The notes under the pieces were generated by a model. The model had not been told where the DNA came from, made no database searches, and was given only the letters and a program-made list of their open reading frames with translations. This document shows, piece by piece, positions 22,211-33,989 of a stretch of 64,000 nucleotides of DNA (the stretch's first letter is position 1; each line of letters begins with the position of its first letter). The DNA comes from Parastagonospora avenae f. sp. tritici 18332-5 (taxonomy: Eukaryota > Ascomycota > Dothideomycetes > Pleosporales > Phaeosphaeriaceae). A program made the translations under genes and the position numbers. The stretch covers positions 390,003-454,002 of the forward strand of contig JAFJTR010000017.1 of the NCBI GenBank assembly GCA_022559985.1, read 5' to 3'.

Positions 22211-24516
22211 ATGGCGCGCCGCTCAGCCCGGTTGCAAAAGGTATGCGCATCCCGCTCTGCTTTCATCCCATATTTGGTTTGTTTACATGTGCTAATGCGC
22301 CTCAACAGCAGCCCACACCTACACCCACCGCCGACACCTCTGCGAGGTCGCGCTCGAGCGATGACAGCTGGATGACCGCAGATTCTTCACCACACACACG
22401 ACTGCCGGTGCTCCCAGAGATGCCTGACCTTCCCGACCTATCCTCGGTGAAAACCCCACAGAAGGCCGCCGCTCCAGTATCAAGACTCCCGCATGCGACA
22501 GCTACTCCTGCGGCGCTCAAGAGCAAGTCGTCCAAGTCGCTTCTCCCAACTAAGGGGAGCCAGACGCCCACCAACCGAACGCCCATCAAGCCTGCCGGTC
22601 AGGAGATGCACCCCGCGCACCATCATGCGAGCACTGCAAAGGTTCTGGACGAGGCGCGATGGCTTGGATTCCAGGCTTTAGGCGCGCATACAGCTCCCCC
22701 TAAAGCGTCAGGCATGAGCCAGGCGACGCCTTCAAAGACTCCTGTGCCAGCTTCTGCCGCCGACGCTGCCCGCATTGAGTCTTCGCCCGACTTCCGCTTC
22801 CGCTTCAAGTCTCCATTTGCTGGTTTCACAAAGAGCTCTCGCCAGGAGGATGCCACGCTTAGCCCAGGCACGCGCAATCTCCTGAAGGATGTGAATGGCG
22901 GAGCGACTCCAGGTCGTCCTGCGCTCTTCGGCGCAACCCACTTCTCTTCCAAGGCGGATGTGTCTCCAGAGCGCAAGAAGGTCGAGCCCAAGGGCAAGAT
23001 CGCGCGCTTCAGCGATGTTCACTTGCAGCAGTTCAAGAAGATGGATTCGATCGCCAACCACGCATCCGCTTTCCGTGCCGACCCAACCCGTTTCAAGCCC
23101 GTTGTATCTCAGCCGTTGAAGAAGTCGCCTTCCAAGCCCGACCTGGCCAAGCCTGAGACGAGCAAGCTCAAGCGCACACAGTCGAAGATGGATCTGACGG
23201 ACTCAAGTAGCAAGATCCCACCAACACCGCTCAAGCGTACACAGTCCAAGATGGACCTTGCTGGTTCGAGTCTACCGCGATCGCAGTCGACCGTTCGCCT
23301 GGTGGCTTCTGCAAGTGCTTCGCGTCCAATGTCTCGTGATGGTCCAGCTGAGACCAACCAGACGGCGAAGCGAATCAAGCGCACTGAAGCCGACGATGCT
23401 GCGACCACCCGCCCAACGACTCGCGATGGCATGTCTGGACCTTCTGCGCCTCCAGCTCCTACACACGCGCGCAAGATTACCTCTCAGACTGCGCTGCCTC
23501 GTCTTGCTGCTCGGCTCATGACTCCGACCAAGGCCTCCATGGCTCGTTCCCAAAGCGTCAAGACGTTGAAGACGACTTCGATGATTCCGTCCTTGGCCAA
23601 GTCGCCTTCTAGCAACAATCTGTTCTCGGCTACGAACGTGGCGCAGTCCATGCGAGATGGCGCTCGTGAGAGCATGCGCAAGGTATGTTGAGTTGTTACA
23701 AGCTCCTTCGAGATGACATTTGCTAACTGTATCCCTAGGCGAGCCAGAACTTACAGCGCGTTCGTTCCATCCTGCGTACTCCGGGCCGCAAGTACTCGGA
23801 CGACCCCGTTCAGATCGCTGCTGGTACTCACATGTCGCCGCCAATGTCATTGAACCTTCAAAAGGCTTTGCCTCCTATGCCAGCAACTGCTCCGGTGAAG
23901 AAACACGTCATCTTCAGCAACAGCACTCTACAGCGAGCAGGAGACGACGACATTGGTAAATCTCCATCACCGATGAAGTTCAGGGCTGGTAGCGAGGTGC
24001 CCAGCGGTGCTGTCATCTATCCTACGCTTTCGAGTGTCCAGTACCCCGAGATCTCTCAGGAAGCCGAGTCTCCATCTGCTTCTCCCTCTCGACGTCTGAC
24101 ATTTGGTGAGGCGACTGCGAACCAGTCGCGCTCCTTCTCATTCGAGTCAGGCAAGGCCGTCGATTTTGGTGAGTTTCTCGAATACGACCCAGCATCTTTA
24201 GGAAGCCACTAACATTACATCTTCAGGTCCATCCTCTACCGGTACTATCCGCATGGTCCGTAAGAGCGACGCATCGACTCTTGTCGAGGGCAAGAAGCGC
24301 AAGCTCGACACTGTCCAGGAGACCTCCGATAAGGAGAACGATACACCAGCGGAAGACAGCTACCGATCTGCGAAGAAGATGAAGCCTACACCTGCTACAC
24401 CTTCGAAGACACCTGCTGGCTCCAGCATAGTTCCGCGCAAGACACCGAGTCGAGGCAGTGCCATTAGCAAGTCACGACTTGCCTTCCTGGCCACACCCAA
24501 GCGTGGCAAGGCCTGA
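22211..24516 (+). CDS. Basic, Ser/Thr/Pro-rich protein with KEN box; function unknown
   Basis: Four exons, 22211..22240, 22309..23682, 23739..24168 and 24227..24516, encode 707 residues starting MARRSARLQK. All three introns have GT..AG ends and keep frame. The protein is very basic and mostly disordered, with many Ser/Thr-Pro sites. Repeats RTQSKMDL occur twice near residues 320-345. Segments that look conserved are KVLDEARWLGFQ, ARFSDVHLQQFKKMDSIA, RSILRTPGRKYSDDP and VKKHVIFSNST. Near the C-terminus lies SDKENDTPAED, a KEN box. The FKKMDSIA and TPGR segments remind me of microtubule- or chromatin-binding proteins such as NuSAP, but that is a weak inference. A cell-cycle role is plausible; I cannot name the gene. 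Confidence 0.75.
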
Positions 24517-25262
24517 GATCACCATTTTTGAACTTTGTTTCATGCATTTACGGCTTTCTCAGGGAGGTGCATTGCTGCCTAGCTTCCAGGCACCAGGTTT
24601 CCTTTTTTATCCTCTCACCCGTCTCTTCTCTTTCCTATGTCACGACATCTGAACGGCAATGGTTGGCGAAATGGTGTACATTGGATGGTTAAAACTTCCT
24701 TTTCTCTCGGTCTCATGTCTCTTTGGAATTACAAACCATGACACGACCTTCATGAACAAACTTATAGCGCGCATTGTGTACCATATAATGATTGAATGGA
24801 CAGCCTGATTCACACTACTGCGTCATGTGGACTGACACATCTAATCTGTAAGGGTACCCCGGCATTGTGACAAGTGATCGTCGATCGACTGCCATGTTTG
24901 ATTCTCGGTTTCTGTGCCTCCAACCTATGTCGATTGATCTGAATATGCTCTAATCGAATGTCCGTGAGTTGTACTATGCATACAAAAAAATTGCACTTGA
25001 AAAGTTCGTGAAACTATGGAGGCGTGACTAAGCATGGACCCTTCTTTGGAGTCTCGCGTGTGCGGCTGCGGGCATTTTCCGAGAATCGACGTCAGGCCGC
25101 TTCAACATTTGGCCGATCAACAGCACCTCGCAGGCTTACAGAACCCCACCCTTCAGCATTCACCAGTGCCAGCACTTTCCCAGCTGCTTACTACGTCATT
25201 TTGAAAGCACGCGCTAGCCTTGCTCTATCTTTGGCAAGGCGAGCGAATACTAGCTGTTCACC
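24517..25262. other. Intergenic region with possible upstream ORF
   Basis: 746 nt before the BAG-domain gene. A 57-codon ORF starts at an ATG at 25033 and ends at 25201-25203, about 60 nt before the BAG frame. It could be a uORF or part of an unrecognised first exon. Confidence 0.35.
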
Positions 25263-26570
25263 GTGGCGTCGCTAAATACTCTGCTCGACGACGTAAAGAG
25301 GTCGTTCGACTTTCTCAAGAGCCATCCTGCTCTCGGCACAACCTCGACTCCCCCGAATACCGAGAATCAAGATCTCCCTACAAACGTTTTCTCGAAGATC
25401 ACCAGATACTTGCAGCACGCGAGCGCAAACGACCTCGTCGAGTTTGTCACAAATCCTCGGTTCGACGACCCAACCTACCTCACTACACTCGCTGCCGCAC
25501 TAGCAGCAGTCGTCGTCACCATGTCCTGGTTCTCTCGCGCTGGTGGAAGCGGCGGTGGCAGTTGGGCAGGACGCTTTTCACCCTTCGGCCGTCCAGGCAA
25601 CTCGCCAAACTCGGGTGTAGTCAACGACTCGGACTTCTCATACATCACCAACGAAGACCTACGGAGAAACGGTGCTGCTCAGGCTCCAGAGATTGTGGAT
25701 TGGGACGACAAGAACCCGGAGCGCGAAACCGACGTCTTGATCTTCAAGGAGAAGCGCACTAACTACCCCACACACTTTCCCGCGCACAGCATACGCGATG
25801 GGGATCTCAAGATCGGCACCGTGCGACAGGCGGCAGCGAAGAAGCTGGGCATTGATGATCACCGCCGGATACGCATGTTCTACAAGGGCCGGAACCTGAA
25901 GCACGACGAGCGCAGCGCCCGCGAGGAGGGTCTGCGCGGCGACGGAACTGGCAGCGAGATCCTCGTCACCGTCGGCGAGGCGCCAGCCGGAGGATTCGCA
26001 CCAGGCGCTGAACACTCATCCCAGCGCGCATGGAGCGAGGGCGAAGACGAGGAAGACGACGACGATGACGACAACGACTCGGGCGCAAACACCGGGGGCA
26101 AGAAGAAGCCCCGCAAGCGCGGCGGCAGGAAGAGCAAGAAGAGGGGCCCCGCGTCCGCCAACGCCTCCGGCACCTCGACTCCAGGCTACGTCGGCCAGGG
26201 CGCCGGCTCCGAATACCTCCCCATACCCTCCCACATCAACGCGCAACCCCGTCCTACCTCCGCGCCCCCATCGGCCCCTCGCCCCGCTGCGCCCCAGACC
26301 CCATCCGCGAAACTCGACGCCATCGCTAGCAAATTCCGCACCGAGTTCGTGCCTATTGCTATCCAGTACATGAACAACCCGCCGCAAGAAAAGGCCAAGC
26401 GGGAGTTTGAGTACAAGAAGCTCAGCGAGTCGATTCTCACGCAGATTATCTTCAAGCTGGATGGCGTGGAGACGGAGGGCGATCAGGATGCGAGGTTGCA
26501 GCGGAAGGCGCTGGTTAAGGAGGTGCAGGGCATGTTGAATAAGTTGGATGAGGTGGGTAAAGCTGGTTAG
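25263..26570 (+). CDS. BAG-domain Hsp70 co-chaperone with ubiquitin-like domain
   Basis: The open frame encodes up to 435 residues: a hydrophilic N-terminus, a likely membrane helix at about 69-85 (LTTLAAALAAVVVTMSWF), a ubiquitin-like domain at about 150-230, an acidic run, a Lys/Arg-rich run, and a BAG domain at about 346-428 (KLDAIASKFRTEF to QGMLNKLDEV). BAG proteins bind the Hsp70 ATPase domain and act as nucleotide-exchange factors; membrane-anchored forms resemble yeast Snl1. The frame begins with GTG at 25263 in a strong context (TTCACCGTGGCG), with an in-frame TAG five codons upstream. The first in-frame ATG is codon 86, after the helix. So either a non-AUG start, a missed first exon spliced at ACTAG (25250), or a start at codon 86. 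Confidence 0.82.
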   Translation: MASLNTLLDDVKRSFDFLKSHPALGTTSTPPNTENQDLPTNVFSKITRYLQHASANDLVEFVTNPRFDDPTYLTTLAAALAAVVVTMSWFSRAGGSGGGSWAGRFSPFGRPGNSPNSGVVNDSDFSYITNEDLRRNGAAQAPEIVDWDDKNPERETDVLIFKEKRTNYPTHFPAHSIRDGDLKIGTVRQAAAKKLGIDDHRRIRMFYKGRNLKHDERSAREEGLRGDGTGSEILVTVGEAPAGGFAPGAEHSSQRAWSEGEDEEDDDDDDNDSGANTGGKKKPRKRGGRKSKKRGPASANASGTSTPGYVGQGAGSEYLPIPSHINAQPRPTSAPPSAPRPAAPQTPSAKLDAIASKFRTEFVPIAIQYMNNPPQEKAKREFEYKKLSESILTQIIFKLDGVETEGDQDARLQRKALVKEVQGMLNKLDEVGKAG

Positions 26571-29475
26571 ATGGCGAAGATCGAGATTGTGATTACGGGG
26601 TTTACTTCGTGTTCATCCTTTTAAAGGAATGTGATAGAATGACATCGATACAGGCGTCTAGTTAATGACACTGAACAGAAGCGCGAGAATGAAAGTATTT
26701 TTCGATGTTTCTGGCTCTTCTGTCTATGGTAATATAATCCTATGGGACAGATTGTAATTGAGACTATGCTGTGATTTTCAGAATAGACTGAAGATGGTAT
26801 GCTCATGCTTACTGGATCGAGAGTTACAGAAAAATGTAGGTGACAATTTCACGATTGCACACTGTACACTCACAATTCGCAACCGAGTCGGAGGAAATGA
26901 CACAGAGGTATATTTAGTGCCACATGCCTTGCGAGATTGGCTTGAGCATACAGCCCTGGACAATACATGGTACAATAGTGACGAACAATCTATCTTTGAC
27001 GGCATCTGGTCTTCTTAATAAGATACATCAATACATCGGCTCGATAATACAGAAGTTTACAAAAGGGAACGATAACCGATGGATCCGGATTCCCCGATGA
27101 CCAATGTACATGTGAGTTTTACTCGAATGAATAGTCTTAGAAAGCCTAGTGATTCGAAGTGTTTTCGAGGTAACGAACAAAGAATGTGGAATGTGGAATT
27201 GTTACTAAGTACCATGACCTGGATGTACATTTCGATCATAATGTCTAGACGAAGAATTCTCGCAGTCGCAGCTGATCGGTTGATGCAAACATCTTAGACT
27301 GCCCTCAGCGAAGACAATACGTTCCCGTACTACAAAAGACCGTAAAAAACACTGATTCCTATCTGCGTTACGAGGCTACTAACTGATTTCTAGAACCTAG
27401 ATCTATCCAACGCTTTCGCAAATGCGTAGCAAGCAACAGTCTCGAGAGCGCTCGATTCACGTTCGGCGCTGCTTTCGTTAATGTGCACATCGTGTTTGAT
27501 ACAAACACACTGCTTGAACGATATGATAACAGCGATGGAGCGAGGTATGGGGAGAAATGCGTATGGGCCGCTCTTAGGGCTCACGACGATGGAATTTGTA
27601 TGAGTTATCGTTGAGCACTGCGAGGCTGCGAGGCTGCGAGACTGCGAGATCAGTCGCAGACAATTTTACCTTGACGAACAGATAGAAGAGGCTTTTGATA
27701 TAGCAGGTGTTGCTTTCGTTCTCTTTGACGCAGGTGATATTTACTTCTGGGCAAACGCACGTTGAACGGGTGGGTTAGCCTTTCACCTACACATTAACGC
27801 GTGCAACCGAAGCGTCTCGTTGTACGCGAATAACCGCTCGTCGCCCATACAATTCCAAAGAGCCTTTTCTCGCAGCATACATCTAAGGATTTGTTAACGC
27901 AGTAGGTGTCGCTTGAACTCTCCTACTCCGCAATCGATATCCAAATCTTCGCAAACGCACGTCCGTCTCTCACCTCCACCTCCACCTCCACGTCCCCAAC
28001 ACTCACCCCATCCCACACTATATAGATATCGTAAATCAGACTTTCTCCCATCAGACCTCGAAAGACGCCTGTTAGCCCAATCGCACGCTGACGCAGGGCT
28101 TAAATTCCAATTAATTCATCGCAGGGATTGGCTTACACCTTTCAAAGGTCGCCGGTTCGAGTCTGGTGTAAGTCGGCTCTTCCGGAGGCTGGTCTTGTGG
28201 GACCGATATTTTTCACTTTTTTTTTTTCACTGCGGTGCGCGCGCGGAAATGTTGTGTGGAGGAGCGACTTTTGGCGACGCGATTTACGCTCAAGGGCGCT
28301 GCGGTACATGCGCAGACATACTGGGCAATCTTGTGCGGGTGAGAGGGGGATGGGGAGGTGATTATCTCCGGATAGGAGAGCGGAGTGGTTCGATGGTGCG
28401 TGGAAGGATTGTGGTGAGAGGAGAGAGAGAGTATTAGAGACGGGAAGTAAAGTCGTGACATTGCCTGACATGTCGGCTTGTTGATAGGAGAGTAGGTCGG
28501 CAAACTATTGAATCGAAGCCAGCACTCGCTTTGCTCGACCTTGCAATCTCACTGCACTTACTTCTTCATCTGCAACTGACGACTTCTCAACAAACAAAGA
28601 ACCACTACGTATGCTCTTCTGCTTGGTGCTTATCAGCGTCCGAGACTTGGCCGTAGTGCTTATTTCAACGGTGACGAGGCTGCGTTGAATCATTTTGAGG
28701 GTTTTGAGCAGGTGGGTATGAATGGTTGAGGTGGGTCATGCGTAAGCTTTGCTTACTTACTATCTTGTTGTATTGCAGGTCATTGTGGACCTAGTTCTAA
28801 CGGAGGAAGCCGCCACTGCTGGTTTGGCTTACTTGACAGACTTGTGACTCGCGGCCGTACAGTATCTCTCCGTGTGTATGCGTATTGCTCAGAAGTTGCA
28901 CTGAAGATTCCTGAGCACACGTAATTTGAAACGCTTAACTCGAAAGTATCTGAGAGTCACCACATTACCAGGTGTAGAATGTTATGTATAGTAATGAGAG
29001 ATATGTAGTTAATGTTATGCACTGCACAGTTGCACCGTTATACACCGTCCAATCACCATCATAGTCTATTACTACGCACGTAGCGAGCAACGTACCACAC
29101 TACCACTCCAACACTCTGGTACAGTTTCGGCGCCGATGGCTGAAGTAACGGGAGAAGTCGCCCAAGCCTTCGGGAACCGTTGACCCGACAATGACAGAGA
29201 GCAAGGGCTAAGGCGATCTCTCCAGATCCTTGCGTCGGTCAGACCTTGACTTAGCGGCACCCTGCATGTCACCGTGGGGGTGGGGTGGTGTCACAGACGA
29301 TGACCACGTGCTAGCGTGTTGATGCGTGGGAGTGGCGCGTTGGAGGTGACTTAGTTTAGTGCATGTGCGTGGTATAGCGACCAATCTGTATCAATGTTGG
29401 ACACAGTGAATATGAAGAAGAGGGAAGGTTGGATATTGCAGATGATGCATGCAAGTAAGAATGTTATTGTGTGCT
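26571..29475. other. Gene-poor region with a Pol III-like element
   Basis: About 2.9 kb without a recognisable protein gene. It holds a tRNA B-box-like sequence (GGTTCGAGTCT, 28154-28164), an A-box-like TAGCCCAATCG at 28073-28083 and an 11-T run at 28217-28227, plus a short direct repeat of GAGGCTGCGA near 27625. No proper tRNA cloverleaf folds from these parts. Confidence 0.4.
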
Positions 29476-30981
29476 TCACTTCAGGGACCACACGCCATTC
29501 TGCTCGACAATCTCAATCGGCCGGTTCTCATCTAGTGATCTCCTACCCGCCTCCAGGATAGCAGTGGTCGCGATTGTGTTCTTGAGTGTAGGTAGTGGAC
29601 GTGCGTCGAGCTGCTCAAGGGTGAGTTTGCCCTCGTTGAGGCCGGTTACAGCGTCGATGAACTTCTCGAAGGAGATGTAGCCGTAGCCTGTTTGTCCCGC
29701 GAAATTACCCTCCTCGTCTGGCGCGTACTTCATATAGAATCTGTGGACGGTGAGCATCTGCGAAAACAGGGAGATCTGCAAACACTTACGGGTTGTACCA
29801 TAGCAGGCCAGTGTCATCGTCAGTGACGTCGTAGCCTCGCTTTGCCTGGTTGACGCGAATCTCGCCCTTAGAAGCCATGTAGTGGAAGTACTGATTTGAA
29901 TGTACACCGGCCTTTTGTGGTGCTGCCCAGCCTGCTGTGTACACACCGGTGGCACGCTTGCTTGGGTCATCCTTCTTCACCCAATCGGTAAGGAGGGTTA
30001 TGGTGTCCTCAGTAGAAGGATCGCAGCCAAGATTGGTTGCGATACCTTTGGCTCCGCTGGCCATAACGCGCACTGGTTTGTAGTCTGGTATCATGGACTC
30101 ATTTATGTCGATGTGATGCGAATTGAGGTAGTAGGAGATATCGCTGTCTTTGCCGGCCCATGCCTTGAAAGTTTCGAGTTGACTCCTGCATACGTCGTCA
30201 GTAGTCTCACGTCTGAGTAGATCTGAGAACATCTTACTTTGGCTGACTCATGTAGGAGTAGAAGTAGTTGAAATCGCCCAATTTCTGTGCCCGAAAACGC
30301 GCATCTGCGTATGCAGGGTCGTAGCGCTTGTGGTGCTCGATGTACACAAATACATTGTGCTTCTTCGCAAGCGCCATGAGGTCCTGGTGGTGCTCGAGTA
30401 GCTTCACTGCTGGTTTCGTGATGAGGACGTGGATACCGCGCTCGATCGCGTATTGAGCAATCGGGTAGTGAGTGGTGTCAGGTGTGAAGATTGTGACTTC
30501 GAGAAATTAGCAGACTATTTTATTCAAGAACTGACATCGCAGAACTCACTTGCGCTGCCTTTTGGTAAAGCATCAATAGCGGTCTTGTACGCGTCTGGGT
30601 CCGTCTTGCCCTCTTTCGGATATTCGTCGAAGGACACATCCAGGCCGTTGTAGGCTTCAGAAATGTTCTTCTGCAAATGCTCGCCTATGCAACATGAGTA
30701 TTAGAAGTCAATCAGGGAGGCAGCTCTCAACTCACGGATTGCTGGGAATTTGCCTCCAGATACTCCCACCATGGAGAGCTTTCCAACCTTCCCGCGCTTT
30801 CGAAGGTCGAAAAGCGTCAAGCCCACAACGCCAACTTTCTTGTCAGACTTGGACGCACCGCCACCGACGAATCCAGTCGTGTACTCTCCGGTACCGACCT
30901 GTGATTCTTGTCAAAACATTGCACTTGAAGACGACACATGAGTGGGGCAACAGTACCATGAGAACTTCTGGAGGCGCCATG
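29476..30981 (-). CDS. Gfo/Idh/MocA-family NAD(P)-dependent oxidoreductase
   Basis: Six exons on the minus strand: 30958..30981, 30736..30898, 30550..30684, 30238..30496, 29790..30185 and 29476..29740, giving 413 residues. All five introns are about 49-59 nt with GT..AG ends. The N-terminal Rossmann fold has VGTGEYTTGFVGG (about 9-21). The family EKP motif appears as TKPAVK, with its Lys at about 135. A C-terminal dehydrogenase domain includes SYYLNSHHIDI (about 211-221). Members oxidise sugars, sugar acids or cyclitols. There is no targeting signal. It is transcribed away from a DapA-type aldolase across about 1 kb, suggesting a shared pathway. Substrate cannot be read from sequence. Confidence 0.85.
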
Positions 30982-32032
30982 GTAGCTATTCTTAGCGTTT
31001 TCGGACAATGAATAGATCAATGGCAGTTGTCTCCAGCTTCAGCTGCGATTCCCAAAGAACAGCAAGATGAGTGACGCTCAACGCTGTGGAGGCGCATTCA
31101 CTACATTCGACGCGCGCAGACGCCGCGGCATTTGAACCACACCGAGCTTGGTCAAATAGGGCAAGCTGGAATTACATTTCCCCCGTAGCGACATGAGGGG
31201 CACTTGGAGGGGCTAAGGCGCTCACACGGTAGGATGCAATTTTCCCGGCTCCCGCGGCCGGATGACGTTGGGTGCTCCAAAAGATGATTGATTGATGACG
31301 GTTGTCTAAGCGGTACATTCGTTGCAAATTTTAGATGATTAGAGGCGGCGGCAATGGTGAATTGGAACGCGTTGCTGCTCAGTATTTGGACGTGTAAGCT
31401 GACGCAGCTCCGAGGCGTTCATGCCACCTTCCCCAGGCCAAGAAAAAGAGGTGATCCCTCCCCATGTGCCCCCACACGGCTGCGCCAAGTGCTATTGGTG
31501 GAGAAATATGCTGACTTCTTCCGTCTCTGCCTTCGAGACGTCGGTCTGCCATGTTTGACGTCCTAAACCCTGCCACAGACGGTATTGCTATCCTTGGGGT
31601 CATCGAGGTTTAGTCACCAGCCCCGAGAAAAAAGCCGCATCATGTCCCGCAACCTCGCGCAGTTGTCCCCCGAAGTGTCAGACGGCCCACAGCCCCTTGT
31701 ACGCGACGTTGGATCTAGCCACGCCGTTTTAAAGTCATGTTGTCTCGGGCGAATCGACGATGCGCATCTGACAGGATCGCGACGACATTAGAGTTCTTAT
31801 AGCGTGCGAAATAAAGGTGGGATGAGTTTGGGCTCCGGCGACCTAGCTCCTCTGCTTTACTTTACGCCGATTGACATCCATTTCGCAGTTATATTAAAGC
31901 TGACCGAGCCTGCGTGTGTTCATTATTACAGAGTGTTCCTTCCTCTTTTCTGAGCTCACCATCTGCTACTTCACCATCTATCAACCATTTCCTGTCAGCT
32001 ACACTGCCAGCTTTGCTCGAAATAACTCCAGA
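30982..32032. promoter_or_regulatory. Divergent promoter of the oxidoreductase/aldolase pair
   Basis: About 1.05 kb separating two divergent starts. It contains one GGCTAA (31211-31216), the core XlnR-type site, and a TATATTA element near 31890, about 140 nt before the aldolase ATG. ORFs inside are not convincing genes. Confidence 0.4.
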
Positions 32033-33025
32033 ATGACTTCCAACAACGGCACCAATGGCCACAGCAATGGGCAGAATAAGGAGCGTACGCCCCTACGGGC
32101 AGGCATCTACTCGCCAACTATGACATTTTTCGACCCCGAGACCGAAGAGTTGGACATTCCCACCATTAAGAAGCACGCTGTTAGGCTTGCACAAGCTGGC
32201 CTCGTGGGTCTTGTAACTATGGGATCAAATGGAGAGGCCGTCCATCTCTCGCGAGCGGAGAAGGCTACAGTCACGCGAGCGACCAGGGAAGCACTGGACG
32301 AGGCCGGGTACCAAAATGTACCAGTCTTGGTAGGAGCCTCTGAGCACGGCATCAAACTCACTGTTGAGCTCTGCAAGGAAGCAGAAGCTGCGGGCGGCGA
32401 ATATGTCCTCATTGTACCTCCGAGCTACTACCGTTATGCCATTGATGAGGACGCAATCATCGAATACTTCACAAAAGTTGCAGATGCCTCGCCACTTCCC
32501 GTAGTCCTCTACAACTATCCCGGAGCTGTTGCTGGGATCGACATGGATAGCGACCTCATTATCAAGCTTGCCCAGCATCCTAACATCGTTGGCACAAAGT
32601 TCACCTGTGGCAACACCGGAAAACTTACACGCGTTGCACTGGCTACAGACGCGTGTACGACAAAGAGCAATGGCAGCGGCTACATGGCCTTCGGTGGAAT
32701 GGCAGACTTTACTGCTCAGACTGCTGCTAGTGGCGGATCCGGAATTATTGCCGGAGGAGCAAACGTGCTTCCAAAGACTTGTGTCAAAGTATGGAATCTG
32801 TGGGCCGAAGGCAAATATGATGAAGCCATTGTACTACAGAAGGTGCTCAGCAAGGGCGATTGGGTGTTGACGAAAGCTGCCATTCCTGGAACCAAGTCAG
32901 CTATTGAATCATACTACGGCTACGGTGGATATCCCCGCCGACCTCTGAAGAGGCTGCCGAAGGAGAGGGTCGATGCGGTCGCTGAAGGCATCCGTGAGGT
33001 TATGGAAGTTGAGAAGAAGTTATAA
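32033..33025 (+). CDS. DapA/DHDPS-family aldolase (possible 2-keto-3-deoxy sugar-acid aldolase)
   Basis: A single exon of 330 residues starting MTSNNGTNGHSN; the frame is open further upstream but only from a GTG, so the ATG at 32033 is chosen. TIM-barrel class I aldolase marks are present: GSNGEAVHLS (the GxxGE region), the catalytic Tyr in VVLYNYPG (Y160), the Schiff-base Lys in VGTKFTCGN (K189), and GIIAGGANV. In fungi this family includes the 2-keto-3-deoxy-L-galactonate aldolase of D-galacturonate catabolism (GaaC/LGA1) and 4-hydroxy-2-oxoglutarate aldolases; lysine synthesis is unlikely because fungi use the aminoadipate route. Pairing with a sugar oxidoreductase favours sugar-acid breakdown. 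Confidence 0.87.
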   Translation: MTSNNGTNGHSNGQNKERTPLRAGIYSPTMTFFDPETEELDIPTIKKHAVRLAQAGLVGLVTMGSNGEAVHLSRAEKATVTRATREALDEAGYQNVPVLVGASEHGIKLTVELCKEAEAAGGEYVLIVPPSYYRYAIDEDAIIEYFTKVADASPLPVVLYNYPGAVAGIDMDSDLIIKLAQHPNIVGTKFTCGNTGKLTRVALATDACTTKSNGSGYMAFGGMADFTAQTAASGGSGIIAGGANVLPKTCVKVWNLWAEGKYDEAIVLQKVLSKGDWVLTKAAIPGTKSAIESYYGYGGYPRRPLKRLPKERVDAVAEGIREVMEVEKKL

Positions 33026-33989
33026 AGAAATCTGACACGTTTGCGCTGTATTTCCCTAACTTTTCCTCGATGATTCTGCGGAGCACGTAAATTCTCAGAC
33101 AGAGGCCAATGTGGTCAACGATTTACATGTGTTCATCCAAGACTTTGAGGTCAACTACTGCAATTGGAAATGCGCCATCAAGTGTCTATCACGCGGATCC
33201 CCTGCTTGGCATATAATGCTACCAAATAAGCTTCTTTGCTAGTTGTGCATTACACCGAGCACGTTGCCGCTACTTTATGATATCTATACATTATACCGGT
33301 GCTTCAATTGCTTAATGTTGCCCCACATGGGCGTCGCGTAGTCGCGCCTGCCTTTTGGCAAAAGACAGCGTCACGTGCACCTTCCTCACATATAGCCTTG
33401 AACTTCCCGCCACAAAACAAATCATCTCACCACATCCAACCTCTCGCGCGGCCGCACTCACATACTTGCACTGCATACCCTCAACGCTCTCATACTGTTG
33501 TTGACATGTCTTGGCACACCTTGCATCCCTCGCCTTCCTGGACGATGGCACATTGAACACGAGGATATTCCGACCCTGGCAGCTACCTAAATGATGAGCA
33601 TCCTGGGTTCGTGCGGTCGAAAGGTCACCGTTGCCATGCAGCTATCGGGATATTGTACCATACGGTATCAGGAATTGTGCGTAACATTGAACTCATCAAG
33701 AGCTCTATTTTAACATTGACCATGTGTAGAACAAATGATCTGCATACGCTCGAATGAGGACCAATCCTCTGCGCTCATGAAAACCAAACATCCAGCCATC
33801 CAGCATACAATCGTCGCTTCAAACCGTGACCTGCTGACATAATTTTGTTACCATACCCAATCCGTACTCTTACAAACATGTATAACCCCGGGATTACCGC
33901 AGATTGTCCTAAGCGATTTGCGCTCCAGTTGAACCCGCCCAGGATATCAAATTCAATACAAAACACCTTGCGCCACTACATCATCGGTT
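33026..33989. other. Convergent intergenic region
   Basis: About 960 nt between the 3' ends of the aldolase and xlnR genes. No supported feature beyond presumed 3' UTRs. Confidence 0.4.

Noticed and set aside
25880..26387. Minus ORFs opposite the BAG gene
   Set aside because: Antisense to the acidic/basic repeats; no protein family.
28097..28175. Complete tRNA gene
   Set aside because: The B-box and T-arm are good, but no 5' acceptor strand, D-arm and anticodon arm of normal size fit together.
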